The notes under the pieces: model-generated
Databases searched by the model: none
The model's input: the letters and a program-made list of their open reading frames with translations, nothing else
What the model was told of the DNA's origin: nothing
Position numbers and translations under genes: made by a program
Part shown: piece after piece, positions 16,407-25,190 of the stretch
Position numbering within the stretch: position 1 is the stretch's first letter
How the letters are laid out: each line of letters starts with the position of its first letter
Assembly (NCBI GenBank): GCA_963665595.2
Contig: CAXXJK010000004.1
Location: 620,001-684,000 of the forward strand
Origin: G963665595 sp963665595
GTDB taxonomy: Bacteria; Actinomycetota; Coriobacteriia; Coriobacteriales; CADBOM01
Direction: 5' to 3'
Length of the DNA stretch: 64,000 bases

Positions 16407-16937
16407 ATGGATACTGAAGCGTGGAACAAAGCGGCGACATTTCACGGGCATACTTGTCCTGGCCTTGCAATAGGATTTCGCGCTGTCGAAGCAGCGGTTG
16501 AGAAACTTGGCATCGGGTCTAGTGAAGATGAAGAGATTGTTTGCGTAACGGAAAATGATGCGTGCGGAGTAGACGCCGTCCAAGCTCTGCTCAGCTGCAC
16601 CATCGGCAAAGGCAATCTCATATATCGCCCAACGGGGAAACAGGCATTCACATTTTTCAATAGGAACAACGGAGATTCGGTTCGCGTGTATCTGATAGCA
16701 CGCAATACGGAAGATATCTCTCGAGAAGAGTGGCAAAAAACTCTTCTGTCACTTCCCCTTGATGAGGTCTTTGCCTATTCGCAGCCTTCTTTTGAACTTC
16801 CTACAAAAGCGCGGTTATTTAAGACCGTTATATGCGAAGAATGCGGCGAAGGAGCACCCGAGCATCTCATGCATTTGCAAGAGGGAAAAGTAGTCTGTTC
16901 TGACTGTTTTGAAGCGTATCACAGAGGTTGGTTCTAA
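16407..16937 (+). CDS. FmdE-domain protein with C-terminal zinc ribbon
   Basis: In this 176-residue protein the FmdE core has FHGHTCPGLAIGFRAVEAAV, with the family's H-x-C-P-G signature, and later VTENDACGVDAVQALLSCTIG. Residues about 148-172 carry CEECGEGAPEHLMH...VCSDCF, a four-cysteine ribbon. FmdE-type proteins were named from the molybdenum formylmethanofuran dehydrogenase operon of methanogens, but the family is widespread and its biochemical role is unsettled; cysteine/metal binding is likely. Its stop overlaps the start of the following binding-protein gene (TAATG), so it belongs to the metal-chelate importer operon. ATG 16407 has an AAAGG site; the earlier in-frame start has none. 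Confidence 0.85.
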   Translation: MDTEAWNKAATFHGHTCPGLAIGFRAVEAAVEKLGIGSSEDEEIVCVTENDACGVDAVQALLSCTIGKGNLIYRPTGKQAFTFFNRNNGDSVRVYLIARNTEDISREEWQKTLLSLPLDEVFAYSQPSFELPTKARLFKTVICEECGEGAPEHLMHLQEGKVVCSDCFEAYHRGWF

Positions 16938-18049
16938 TGAAAAAATCAAATATTGCTTTAGCGCTGATAACAGCATTATGTACCCTTGTGATTGCCGGTG
17001 GTCTTTCTGCCTGTAGTGCTTCGCAAAACACTACGAGTACCACGTCAAATACAACTCGTACCGTCACAGATGCTATCGGCAGGACGGTCACTATTCCCGC
17101 AACGGTAAAAACCGTCGCCGTAAACGGATTCGCTGCACGCATGGTAGTATACGCGGGCGGTGCCGATAAACTCGTGGGAGTGAGCGACTCAGATAAGAGT
17201 CAGGCAGCCGCAATGCCCTATGCGCTCACAAACTACTCCCATTTCAGCACGCTACCTAGTGTGTGCACTGGTGGCGCAAGCAATAGCATATACGGCGAGT
17301 CGCTTATTTCCCTCTCACCAGACGTGATTATCTCTACGGATACCGATGTCAGCGCCAGCAATGAACTTCAGGAAAAGACTGGTATACCGGTTATCGTAAT
17401 TGATCAGAACACGCTCTTTGGCGACTCAACATATAACTCACTTGCATTACTGGGAGAGATCTTGGGCACGTCTGCTCACACCAATGAACTGATAGCTGCC
17501 ATGAAATCTTGGCAGCAAGATCTCAACGCAAGAACCGCTGATATTCCTGACAATGAAAAACCTACCGTATATGCGGGCGCAGTCAGCTTCAAGGGAGCCC
17601 ACGGCTTTGAAGGTACCTATGCACAATTTGCCCCCTTCATAGCGATCAATGCCAAGAACGTTGTCGATACAACCGGCATGAGTGGTGCTCTTATTGTCGA
17701 TCTTGAGAAAGTCGCTACATGGAATCCTGCCTATATCTTTGTAAATCCTCAAAATATGTCATTGGTAAATCAAGGATATGCAGCAAACCCTGACTTTTAT
17801 AACAATCTTCAGGCAGTTCAAAATGGTAACGTCTATTCGCAGCCTGCTTATAACTCAAACGGCACCAACCTCGAACTTGCCATAGCAGACGCCTATTACG
17901 CGGGCAAGGTTCTGTACCCCACCCAGTTTGCCGATATCGATATTGATCAGAAGGCCGACGAGATATTCAAGCTATTCCTCGGCACCACGTATATTGAGAC
18001 ACTTAATAATGCTGGGTTAGGCTTTACCCGCTTGACTATCGGCTCATAG
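16937..18049 (+). CDS. FecB/BtuF-type substrate-binding lipoprotein of ABC importer
   Basis: This 370-residue protein has an N-terminal signal with lipobox (ITALCTLVIAGGLSAC), then the class-III periplasmic-binding fold: TVTDAIGRTVTIPATVKTV, AGGADKLVGVSD and LSPDVIISTDTDVS. Such proteins bind siderophore-iron, haem, cobalamin or other metal complexes. The first base of the ATG is shared with the last base of the FmdE-domain stop. It is followed by permease and ATPase genes, giving a complete importer. The ligand cannot be assigned; the FmdE link hints at molybdate/tungstate or another metal complex. Confidence 0.88.
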   Translation: MKKSNIALALITALCTLVIAGGLSACSASQNTTSTTSNTTRTVTDAIGRTVTIPATVKTVAVNGFAARMVVYAGGADKLVGVSDSDKSQAAAMPYALTNYSHFSTLPSVCTGGASNSIYGESLISLSPDVIISTDTDVSASNELQEKTGIPVIVIDQNTLFGDSTYNSLALLGEILGTSAHTNELIAAMKSWQQDLNARTADIPDNEKPTVYAGAVSFKGAHGFEGTYAQFAPFIAINAKNVVDTTGMSGALIVDLEKVATWNPAYIFVNPQNMSLVNQGYAANPDFYNNLQAVQNGNVYSQPAYNSNGTNLELAIADAYYAGKVLYPTQFADIDIDQKADEIFKLFLGTTYIETLNNAGLGFTRLTIGS

Positions 18050-18082
18050 CACAGATTATCAGTTTGCAATGATAGGGTTTTC

Positions 18083-19186
18083 ATGGCTGAAATAGACACC
18101 ACTCTGGTACGGCATCCTGAGGATGCCGTACAGATTCATACCAGTTATCAGACATACGCACGCCACAAGAAGCTGGTTCTCGTAGTTGAAATTTTGATTC
18201 TTGTCATTCTGACTATCGTGGCCCTCTGCTGCGGTTCGTCAGGGCTTTCCCTGCAAGCAGCTCTTGCAGCACTAGTCGGACAAGGAGACGCTCAGACACT
18301 CAATATCGTATGGAAACTACGCATGCCTCGTATACTGACCGCGTTACTTGGCGGATTTGGGCTTGCTCTTGCCGGCTGCGCCTTTCAGAGCGTCCTGCGC
18401 AATCCCCTTGCCTCAGCATCAACATTAGGAATTTCCCAAGGTGCCGCTTTTGGGGCCGCCTTGGCTATCATTGTTTTTGGCGCGGGGTCAACGGTCTCGA
18501 GTAACGTTGCCGACGCAGTCAACATCAGCAACCCCTACATCGTAACTGCCTGCGCATTTGCAGGCGCGATGCTTTCCACTGGTGTTGTGTTAGGTCTTTC
18601 ACGCTTTAGGCAGATCACGCCCGAAGCAATGGTTTTAGCGGGAGTCGCCTTGAGCGCATTGTTTTCCGGGGGTACTGCATTGCTGCAATACTTTGCAAGC
18701 GATGTACGTATCGCGGCAGTCGTATTTTGGACGTTTGGAGATTTGGGGCGAACGTCATATACAGAAGTCGGCATCATAGCTATCATGACGGCAATCTCGG
18801 CACTATTTTTCTTGCTCAATCGATGGAATTACAATGCGATGGAAAGTGGTGAGACTTCCGCACTGAGTCTGGGAGTCAACGCAAACCGCGTACGCCTTGC
18901 CAGCATGGTCGTGGGATCTCTCATGGCTGCAACTGTTGTCGCATTCGTCGGCATAATCAGCTTCATTGGTTTAATTGCGCCCCACGTTATGAGAAGATTC
19001 ATAGGCAATGATTATCGCTATCTTCTTCCCGCATCAGCGCTAATGGGTGCCATCATGCTGCTGGCAAGCGATCTCTTTGCTCGCATGATCATTGCTCCGG
19101 TTATTCTGCCCATTGGTGCTATTACTTCATTTCTCGGGGCTCCCCTGTTCCTGTATCTTCTATTCAAAGGTGTGAGTGCTCGATGA
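18083..19186 (+). CDS. FecCD-family ABC permease
   Basis: This 367-residue protein has about ten hydrophobic segments. Family landmarks are WKLRMPRILTALLGGFGLALAGCAFQ, read in parts as RMPRILTALLGG and LAGCAFQSVLRNPLA, then GISQGAAFGAALAI, and near the end FVGIISFIGLIAPHVMRRF, which contains the coupling helix that contacts the ATPase. It is likely to be a homodimeric channel of a BtuCD/FhuB-type importer. The 33-base gap from the binding-protein gene holds a weak ribosome site; its stop overlaps the ATPase start by four bases. Confidence 0.92.
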   Translation: MAEIDTTLVRHPEDAVQIHTSYQTYARHKKLVLVVEILILVILTIVALCCGSSGLSLQAALAALVGQGDAQTLNIVWKLRMPRILTALLGGFGLALAGCAFQSVLRNPLASASTLGISQGAAFGAALAIIVFGAGSTVSSNVADAVNISNPYIVTACAFAGAMLSTGVVLGLSRFRQITPEAMVLAGVALSALFSGGTALLQYFASDVRIAAVVFWTFGDLGRTSYTEVGIIAIMTAISALFFLLNRWNYNAMESGETSALSLGVNANRVRLASMVVGSLMAATVVAFVGIISFIGLIAPHVMRRFIGNDYRYLLPASALMGAIMLLASDLFARMIIAPVILPIGAITSFLGAPLFLYLLFKGVSAR

Positions 19187-19935
19187 TTACAGCCGAAAAT
19201 ATTTCATTTACCTACACTGCAAACCAACATATTCTTAAAGATGTGGCGGCACGAATAGTCGATGGCGAATTCATGGCTATTCTCGGGAATAATGGAGTCG
19301 GGAAGTCCACATTTCTCTATTGCCTGAACCGTATTCTCACACCCAAGACTGGCATCATCACCATTGATGGAAAACCACTTGACGAGTTCGGACGTACTGA
19401 ACTCGCACAAAACATAGCTCTCGTTGCCCAGCACAGCCACGCCAGCAGATCCACCGTATTCGACTCGATTCTTCTGGGAAGAAAACCGTATATCGGTCTT
19501 GCCCCTACCGAGGAAGACTTTCAAATTGTGGCATCAGTCATTCAGCGCCTTGAACTTGACAAATTATCTCTACGCTATGTCGATGAGCTCTCTGGTGGCG
19601 AATATCAAAAGGTCATACTTGCTCGCGCGTTAGTTCAAAAAACAAATATCCTACTTCTTGATGAACCAACGAACAATCTGGATCCTTATAATCAACTGGA
19701 GGTCATGCAGAACATCCGGGATGTGGTTGACGAGGACGGCATAGCGGCCGTAGCAGTAATGCACGATATCAATCTGTCACTCCGTTACTGCGATACCCTG
19801 CTGTTTCTCAAACAGGGACAGGTGTACGCATTCGGGAGTGCAGATATCGTAAAGCCTGAGTTAATTGAGGCAGTATACGGTATCACCGTCGATGTCATAA
19901 CTCATAAGGAACGTAAAATGGTGGTGCCCCTCTAG
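19183..19935 (+). CDS. ABC importer ATPase (FecE/FhuC type)
   Basis: This 250-residue protein has a complete set of ATPase motifs: Walker A GNNGVGKSTF, Q-loop LVAQHSH, signature LSGGEYQKVILARAL, Walker B ILLLDEPTNNLD and H-loop AVMHDINLSL. It powers the binding-protein/permease system encoded upstream, and the ATGA overlap with the permease gene supports a single complex. It ends 46 bases before the convergent polysaccharide gene, with no clear terminator. Confidence 0.94.
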   Translation: MITAENISFTYTANQHILKDVAARIVDGEFMAILGNNGVGKSTFLYCLNRILTPKTGIITIDGKPLDEFGRTELAQNIALVAQHSHASRSTVFDSILLGRKPYIGLAPTEEDFQIVASVIQRLELDKLSLRYVDELSGGEYQKVILARALVQKTNILLLDEPTNNLDPYNQLEVMQNIRDVVDEDGIAAVAVMHDINLSLRYCDTLLFLKQGQVYAFGSADIVKPELIEAVYGITVDVITHKERKMVVPL

Positions 19936-19981
19936 GTTTTGGAGTAGTTAGGGGGGAAGGACCAGATCGCGCTTTCCTGCA

Positions 19982-21871
19982 CTACTCTGATTCAGAATCT
20001 TCTTCTGCAATGCCCGCTCTTTCAGGATGATAGGTAGGAACCTGTTCAGAGAGACAGTGTTTAATCTGTTCGTTGGTCCCATCTATTGCCTCTTCGAGAG
20101 CACTGAGTTTACGACTGACTTCATCGCGCTCAATGGGCTTCTCCGTAGAGATGTGAATATCTTCAAGGCGCGTGGGAATCGTAGTTTCGCTGTCCATAAG
20201 AAGCTCTTCGTAGAGTTTCTCACCGGGACGCAAACCCGTATAGACAACTTCGATATCTTCACCGGGACGCAAACCCGAAAAATGAATAAGATTTCTCGCA
20301 AGATCGACAATCTTGACTGGATCTCCCATGTTCAAGACGAATATCTCACCGCCCACTGCCATGGAGCCTGCCATGACCACAAGGGCAGAAGCCTCGGGTA
20401 TGGTCATGAAGTATCGAGTGATCTCGGGATGGGTGACGGTAACGGGGCCGCCCGCCTCGATCTGCCGCTTAAATAAGGGAATGACCGAGCCGTGGGAACC
20501 CAGCACATTGCCAAAACGAACGGCAGCATACACGGTCTTGACATCTTGTTTGGCTGAGAAATACTGAATGATCATCTCGCCCATACGCTTTGTTGCCCCC
20601 ATCACATTGGTGGGATTAACCGCTTTGTCGGTGGAGATGAAAATGAATCTGTCAACCTCATAACGCTCAGACACTTGGCACAGACTCATCGTGCCAAACA
20701 CGTTATTGAGTACCGCTTCGCGCGGGCTCGCCTCCATAAGCGGTACATGTTTATGAGCCGCTGCATGAAATACCACCTCAGGATGATAGGTAGAAAACAG
20801 CCGTTCAAGACGCACCGCATCACGGATAGAACCAATCTCAACACGCACGTCGATGTCATCGTATGCGGCAATGAGCTCACGATAGAGTTCGTAGGCAGTA
20901 TTCTCATAAATGTCAAAGATAACAATGGTTTTGGGTGCAGCGAGCGCCACCTGACGAGCAAGTTCTGAACCGATAGAGCCACCACCACCGGTAATCAGGA
21001 TAACCTTGCCCGCAATATAACTCGAGACAATCCGCGTGTTGAGTTGAATCTCATCGCGCCCCAGTAGGTCTGCAAGATTAACCTCTTTGAGATGAATGTC
21101 GCCAAGCTCATCGATGGGAATATCGCGAACATTGGGCATGGTAAGAAGGTGCGCATCCGTTGCAAGACAGATCCCTATGATTCGTTTACGCTGTAAAGAA
21201 TTCGCCGAAGGAATTGCCATGACTATCTGAGTAATATGAAACTTTTTGACCAGCGTTGGGATGTCTTTTGATGTTCCTGCCACCTTGATGCCGTGAATAC
21301 GCAGACCGACCTTGCTCTCATCGTCATCGACAACAACCAACGGATCACCCTGCAGCGAATAATCACCCGACTTCATCCTCTTGATGGTAAGAGACCCTGT
21401 CTCGCCCGCTCCGATAATGAGCGTGCGCTCAAGCTCAGCCTTAGGCGGCCGTTTGATGAGGATGTCTTTACCTTGATGAAGCAGACGGTAAAAGAAACGT
21501 GCTCCTCCCACAAATACAAGGAGAATCGCCCAGGCTACCAGAAACACCCGCAAGGGAAACCGAGGCCCGGTAAGAGGCGTAAGCATAAAACTGATTAGCG
21601 CATTTAAGAAAACCGCCAGCGATGTTGCCGCAATGAATCGCAGCAATTCACTCGTGCTGGCATACTCCCAAAGATCGTTGTACAAACGAAACGCGCCAAA
21701 CACCACTAGGTTGACAGCGGCAAGAAGACCTATGGAAAAAAGGACATCAGTAGATACCAGGAAGTCATTTCCCTGACCCGTCCCAAGTAACGCCCCCAAA
21801 TATGCAGCATACGTGGCGACGATATCCCAGAACAATAGAATTATCGATCGTGTAGATAACTTGAAGTTCAT
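19982..21871 (-). CDS. Membrane-anchored UDP-sugar 4,6-dehydratase (PglF/WbpM/CapD-like)
   Basis: This 629-residue protein has an N-terminal region of four membrane helices, a CoA-binding-like Rossmann domain (TLIIGAGETGSLTIKRM), then a catalytic extended SDR domain: LITGGGGSIGSELARQV, and FISTDKAVNPTNVMGATKR. The catalytic Tyr of normal SDRs is replaced by Met (M-x3-K), the hallmark of long, retaining PglF/WbpM dehydratases acting on UDP-GlcNAc. Two short copies of GLRPGE near the C-terminus are normal for the family. ATG 21871 gives the expected MNFKLSTRS start, with a weak ribosome site. It is divergent from the glycosyltransferase at 21986. Confidence 0.9.
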   Translation of the reverse strand: MNFKLSTRSIILLFWDIVATYAAYLGALLGTGQGNDFLVSTDVLFSIGLLAAVNLVVFGAFRLYNDLWEYASTSELLRFIAATSLAVFLNALISFMLTPLTGPRFPLRVFLVAWAILLVFVGGARFFYRLLHQGKDILIKRPPKAELERTLIIGAGETGSLTIKRMKSGDYSLQGDPLVVVDDDESKVGLRIHGIKVAGTSKDIPTLVKKFHITQIVMAIPSANSLQRKRIIGICLATDAHLLTMPNVRDIPIDELGDIHLKEVNLADLLGRDEIQLNTRIVSSYIAGKVILITGGGGSIGSELARQVALAAPKTIVIFDIYENTAYELYRELIAAYDDIDVRVEIGSIRDAVRLERLFSTYHPEVVFHAAAHKHVPLMEASPREAVLNNVFGTMSLCQVSERYEVDRFIFISTDKAVNPTNVMGATKRMGEMIIQYFSAKQDVKTVYAAVRFGNVLGSHGSVIPLFKRQIEAGGPVTVTHPEITRYFMTIPEASALVVMAGSMAVGGEIFVLNMGDPVKIVDLARNLIHFSGLRPGEDIEVVYTGLRPGEKLYEELLMDSETTIPTRLEDIHISTEKPIERDEVSRKLSALEEAIDGTNEQIKHCLSEQVPTYHPERAGIAEEDSESE

Positions 21872-21985
21872 AGATGGTATTCTACTGCTAAAATCAGTGC
21901 GATACGCTATAACACCCGTGACTGAGTCGCTCCGCGCACAGGCACTACATAAATCGTGTCCTCGATCAGCCAAAAAAGGATATCT

Positions 21986-23092
21986 ATGGTACAACCGAAA
22001 ATTTCCGTTCTCGTTCCCGTGTACAATGTCGAGAAGTTTCTGCCTCAGGCACTCGACAGCATCAGGAGTCAGACGCTCGGCGATATCGAAGTGCTTTGCA
22101 TCAACGATGGATCAACTGATGGCTCACGAAACATCATCGAACAGTATGTAGCCGCCGACCCACGCTTTCACCTGATCGACAAAGAAAACGGCGGATACGG
22201 AAGCGCTATGAATCGGGGGCTCGATGCAGCATGTGGCGAGTATATTGCTATTGTAGAACCCGATGATTGGATAGAGCCTCGCATGTTTGCCGACATGATC
22301 GAATTTGCGCGCTCATTCGATCTTCCTATTGATATCATCAAGACACCGTATTGGCGCATATGGATGCCCGACACGCCCCAGCAAAGACGCCTCAATTGCA
22401 GCTACTACCGCCGGAACAAACACCTTAATCAGCCTTTTACGATTGATAATCCCCACGCCGCTCATCTCCTGTCACATCATCCTTCGATTTGGTCAGCGCT
22501 GTATCGTAGAGACTTTCTCGGCGCGCATAACATTCGATTTGAAGAGATTCCCGGTGCCGGCTGGGCAGACAATCCATTTCTCATTGAAACACTCTGCCAG
22601 GCTCAAAACATCGTCTATCTTGAAAAGGCATATTACTGCTATCGCGAGGAGACGCCGGATAAATCTTGGGATTTTGCTCTCAAAAATACCTTTATACCGT
22701 TTGAGCGCTGGAATGACATGACAGACGTGCTTGAGCGTCTGCAGGTAACCGCAGAGGATGTTTTGCGTGCACACAACAGTCGAGGATTCACTTATTTGAG
22801 TGGAGTTCTTGAGGTAGTCGGTATCGAGAATGACGGCGTGCAGGCCGCTGCTGTTCATATGTTTTCCCGTATGGATACCAACCTTGTGATGAGCGATCCT
22901 GAAATATCGCCCGGCTGCAAGAGCCTGTTTCTTGAGTTAAGAGGATTGCCCCCACGCAAAAACCCTCGGCTGCCCTACCTGATCAGCCTTATAAAAGAAG
23001 GCAGTTATAATTTGAAGAACTGTGGTTTGTCATTTACCGTTTTTGCGTTGAAAAACTATCTTATAAAGCGCAGACGACGTGAGGGCAGGTAA
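21986..23092 (+). CDS. Family-2 glycosyltransferase
   Basis: This 368-residue protein has a GT-A fold N-terminus: ISVLVPVYNVEKFLPQALDS, VLCINDGSTDGS and IAIVEPDDWIEP, with the D-x-D-like metal-binding DDW. The C-terminal 150 residues have no recognisable extra domain. It probably adds a sugar to the lipid-linked glycan made by this locus. ATG 21986 has an AAAGGAT site; the in-frame start at 21956 has none. It is divergent from the dehydratase and 183 bases before the aminotransferase. Confidence 0.9.
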   Translation: MVQPKISVLVPVYNVEKFLPQALDSIRSQTLGDIEVLCINDGSTDGSRNIIEQYVAADPRFHLIDKENGGYGSAMNRGLDAACGEYIAIVEPDDWIEPRMFADMIEFARSFDLPIDIIKTPYWRIWMPDTPQQRRLNCSYYRRNKHLNQPFTIDNPHAAHLLSHHPSIWSALYRRDFLGAHNIRFEEIPGAGWADNPFLIETLCQAQNIVYLEKAYYCYREETPDKSWDFALKNTFIPFERWNDMTDVLERLQVTAEDVLRAHNSRGFTYLSGVLEVVGIENDGVQAAAVHMFSRMDTNLVMSDPEISPGCKSLFLELRGLPPRKNPRLPYLISLIKEGSYNLKNCGLSFTVFALKNYLIKRRRREGR

Positions 23093-23275
23093 GCTGCGGC
23101 GAGCAGGAAAAGATAGACGGCATATGTACGATACGCCAGAATGAGATCATAATCCTTTGATGCGGTTGAAAACATGTCATAATAATTCAAGCTATCCTTC
23201 ATTTGTGAGGCTATGTCAGTTTTCTCAGTTTCGTGAACGATGTACACACTTGTTCAGACCAAGGGGCAATAACCA
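23093..23275. other. Intergenic gap, possible minus-strand membrane-protein remnant
   Basis: The 183-base gap between two plus-strand glycan genes carries no hairpin or clear promoter. On the minus strand an open frame (23247 to 23056, running into the end of the glycosyltransferase gene) reads YAVYLFLLAAAYLPSRRLRF near its end, like the last membrane helix of a membrane protein. It has no ribosome site and no upstream body, so it could be a scar of an earlier gene or chance. Confidence 0.2.
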
Positions 23276-24529
23276 ATGATGAATATCCCTTTCAGTCCTC
23301 CGGACATAACAGAGACCGAAATTGAAGCAGTCGCAGAGGTTCTGCGCTCTGGATGGATAACCACTGGTCCGAAGGTCAAGCAGTTTGAACAAGAGATTGC
23401 GCAATTCTGTGGAACAAAGAAAGCGGCTTGCTTTAACTCTGCCACCGCATCGCTTGAATGCGCGCTACGGGTCTTAGGAATAGGTCCGGGAGACGAAGTA
23501 ATCGCACCCGCTTACACCTATACCGCAACCGTTTCTCCTATCTATCATGTGGGAGCTACTCCCGTGCTGATTGACACTGCTCCCGACTCCTATGAAATGG
23601 ACTATGAGCTGGTAAGCAGCGCCATTACCAAACGAACCAAGGCAGTGATACCCGTCGATATCGGTGGTGTCATGTGCGATTACGAAACGCTGTTTTCGGC
23701 AGTCGAAGAAAAACGTCGTCGATTCCGTGCGAAATCTCCTCTTCAGGATGCCATTGGTCGCGTAGCGGTAATCGCAGATGCAGCGCATGCCTTCGGTGCC
23801 ACCTATCGAGGCAAACCCTGTGGCTCGGTAGCCGACTTCACCTCATTTTCCTTTCACGCCGTAAAAAATTTTACCACCGCAGAAGGAGGAGCTCTTACGT
23901 GGCGCAGCCTTGAAGATGTAAGCGATGATGATATATATCACCGCTGTCAGCTCCTCTCTCTACACGGGCAGGACAAGGATGCTCTTGCCAAGAGTAAAGC
24001 AGGCTCGTGGGAATATGATGTCATCGCGCCTGAATACAAATGGAACATGACCGATATCATGGCTGCCATCGGATTGGCGCAGATGGAACGCTACCCCAGC
24101 ATGCTCGCTCGACGCAAGGAGATTCTGAGTCGTTACTCGGTCGATCTGTGCGGCGGACTTCATGGATCAGCGATGATAAAAGGCTCCGATCACGAAGATA
24201 CCCCCCTTACCGTTCTTGAGCACTACACCCCCGACGGCTCTTCGAGCGGGCACTTGATGCTCGTACGACTGAAGAACCATACCGTCAGCGAACGCAACCA
24301 TTTCATCGAATCGATGGCAGCCCGCGGCATCTCCTGCAACGTGCACTATAAACCATTGCCCATGATGACGGCATATCGCAATAACGGTTTCAAGATCGAA
24401 GATTTCCCCTATGCGTTCGCACAATACCGCAATGAGATCACTCTCCCGCTTTACTCTACCCTCACCGATGAGCAGGTTGATTACATCATTGAAATATTCA
24501 ACCACATCATGGGAGAAAGTGGCCGATAG
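23276..24529 (+). CDS. DegT/DnrJ/EryC1-family PLP aminotransferase
   Basis: This 417-residue sugar aminotransferase has SGWITTGPKVKQFEQEIA and NSATASLECALRVLGIGPGD at the N-terminus, and the Schiff-base lysine in SFSFHAVKNFTTAEGGAL. The DAAHAFGA segment binds PLP. Placed with a PglF-type dehydratase and a PglC-type transferase, it probably aminates the UDP-4-keto sugar at C4 (PglE-like role), but the exact sugar is inference. Start ATG 23276, or the adjacent ATG 23279, after AAGGGG. It ends three bases before the sugar transferase gene. Confidence 0.92.
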   Translation: MMNIPFSPPDITETEIEAVAEVLRSGWITTGPKVKQFEQEIAQFCGTKKAACFNSATASLECALRVLGIGPGDEVIAPAYTYTATVSPIYHVGATPVLIDTAPDSYEMDYELVSSAITKRTKAVIPVDIGGVMCDYETLFSAVEEKRRRFRAKSPLQDAIGRVAVIADAAHAFGATYRGKPCGSVADFTSFSFHAVKNFTTAEGGALTWRSLEDVSDDDIYHRCQLLSLHGQDKDALAKSKAGSWEYDVIAPEYKWNMTDIMAAIGLAQMERYPSMLARRKEILSRYSVDLCGGLHGSAMIKGSDHEDTPLTVLEHYTPDGSSSGHLMLVRLKNHTVSERNHFIESMAARGISCNVHYKPLPMMTAYRNNGFKIEDFPYAFAQYRNEITLPLYSTLTDEQVDYIIEIFNHIMGESGR

Positions 24530-24532
24530 ACC

Positions 24533-25189
24533 GTGTATGTTCATTTTTTCAAACGCGTGTGTGATATCTTGGTGGGCCTTGTCGCCCTGCCCTTCGTCAT
24601 ACTCGCCATTATCATCATTGGCCCCTGTATCTGGTTTGAAGATCATGGCCCTATCTTTTACAATGCCCCGCGCATAGGGAAGAATTATCGTCCTTTCATT
24701 ATGTACAAATTTCGATCCATGCGCGTGAACGCACCTGACCTCAAGATGCCGGACGGGTCAACATATAACGCGCCGGATGACCCACGCATGACAAAAACAG
24801 GATCATTTCTGCGCCGCACCAGCATCGATGAAATCCCCCAATTTTTCAACGTGCTTATAGGCAACATGAGCCTGATCGGGCCACGCCCCGATCTCGAAGA
24901 GGAAACCGCTCTCTATGAAGGCGATGAAGGTCGTAAACTTGATGTTAAGCCCGGCCTCACCGGATATGCCGCAGCCTATGCGCGCAATGCAATTCCTTGG
25001 AAAGAACGCTTGATGTTGGATGTGTATTATGTTGACCATGTCTCGTTTATCTTTGATGTCAAGATTTTTTTTAAGACCATCGGAGCAGTACTGGGACAAA
25101 AGGGTGTCTACAACACACCGGAGACGATTGAGGATTCTGAAATAATAGAAACTACCGTCTCCCCTTCAAATCCCCGGGAAGGAAACTGA
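24533..25189 (+). CDS. Undecaprenyl-phosphate sugar-1-phosphate transferase (PglC-like)
   Basis: This 218-residue monotopic phosphoglycosyl transferase has one N-terminal membrane segment (DILVGLVALPFVILAIIII), then YKFRSMRVNAPDL, RRTSIDEIPQFFNVL and NMSLIGPRPDLEEE, which carry the catalytic Asp-Glu pair and the conserved IGPRP. The short form without extra N-terminal helices is the PglC/WcaJ-core class that starts glycans on undecaprenyl phosphate. It starts with GTG 24533, three bases after the aminotransferase stop, and has only a distant GGAG; coupling to the upstream gene is likely. Confidence 0.92.
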   Translation: MYVHFFKRVCDILVGLVALPFVILAIIIIGPCIWFEDHGPIFYNAPRIGKNYRPFIMYKFRSMRVNAPDLKMPDGSTYNAPDDPRMTKTGSFLRRTSIDEIPQFFNVLIGNMSLIGPRPDLEEETALYEGDEGRKLDVKPGLTGYAAAYARNAIPWKERLMLDVYYVDHVSFIFDVKIFFKTIGAVLGQKGVYNTPETIEDSEIIETTVSPSNPREGN

Positions 25190-25190
25190 T

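Noticed and set aside
20215..20280. Short repeated stretch TCACCGGGACGCAAACCCG inside the dehydratase gene
   Set aside because: Both copies encode the GLRPGE motif that is normally duplicated at this point in the family, so it is not a mobile or regulatory repeat.
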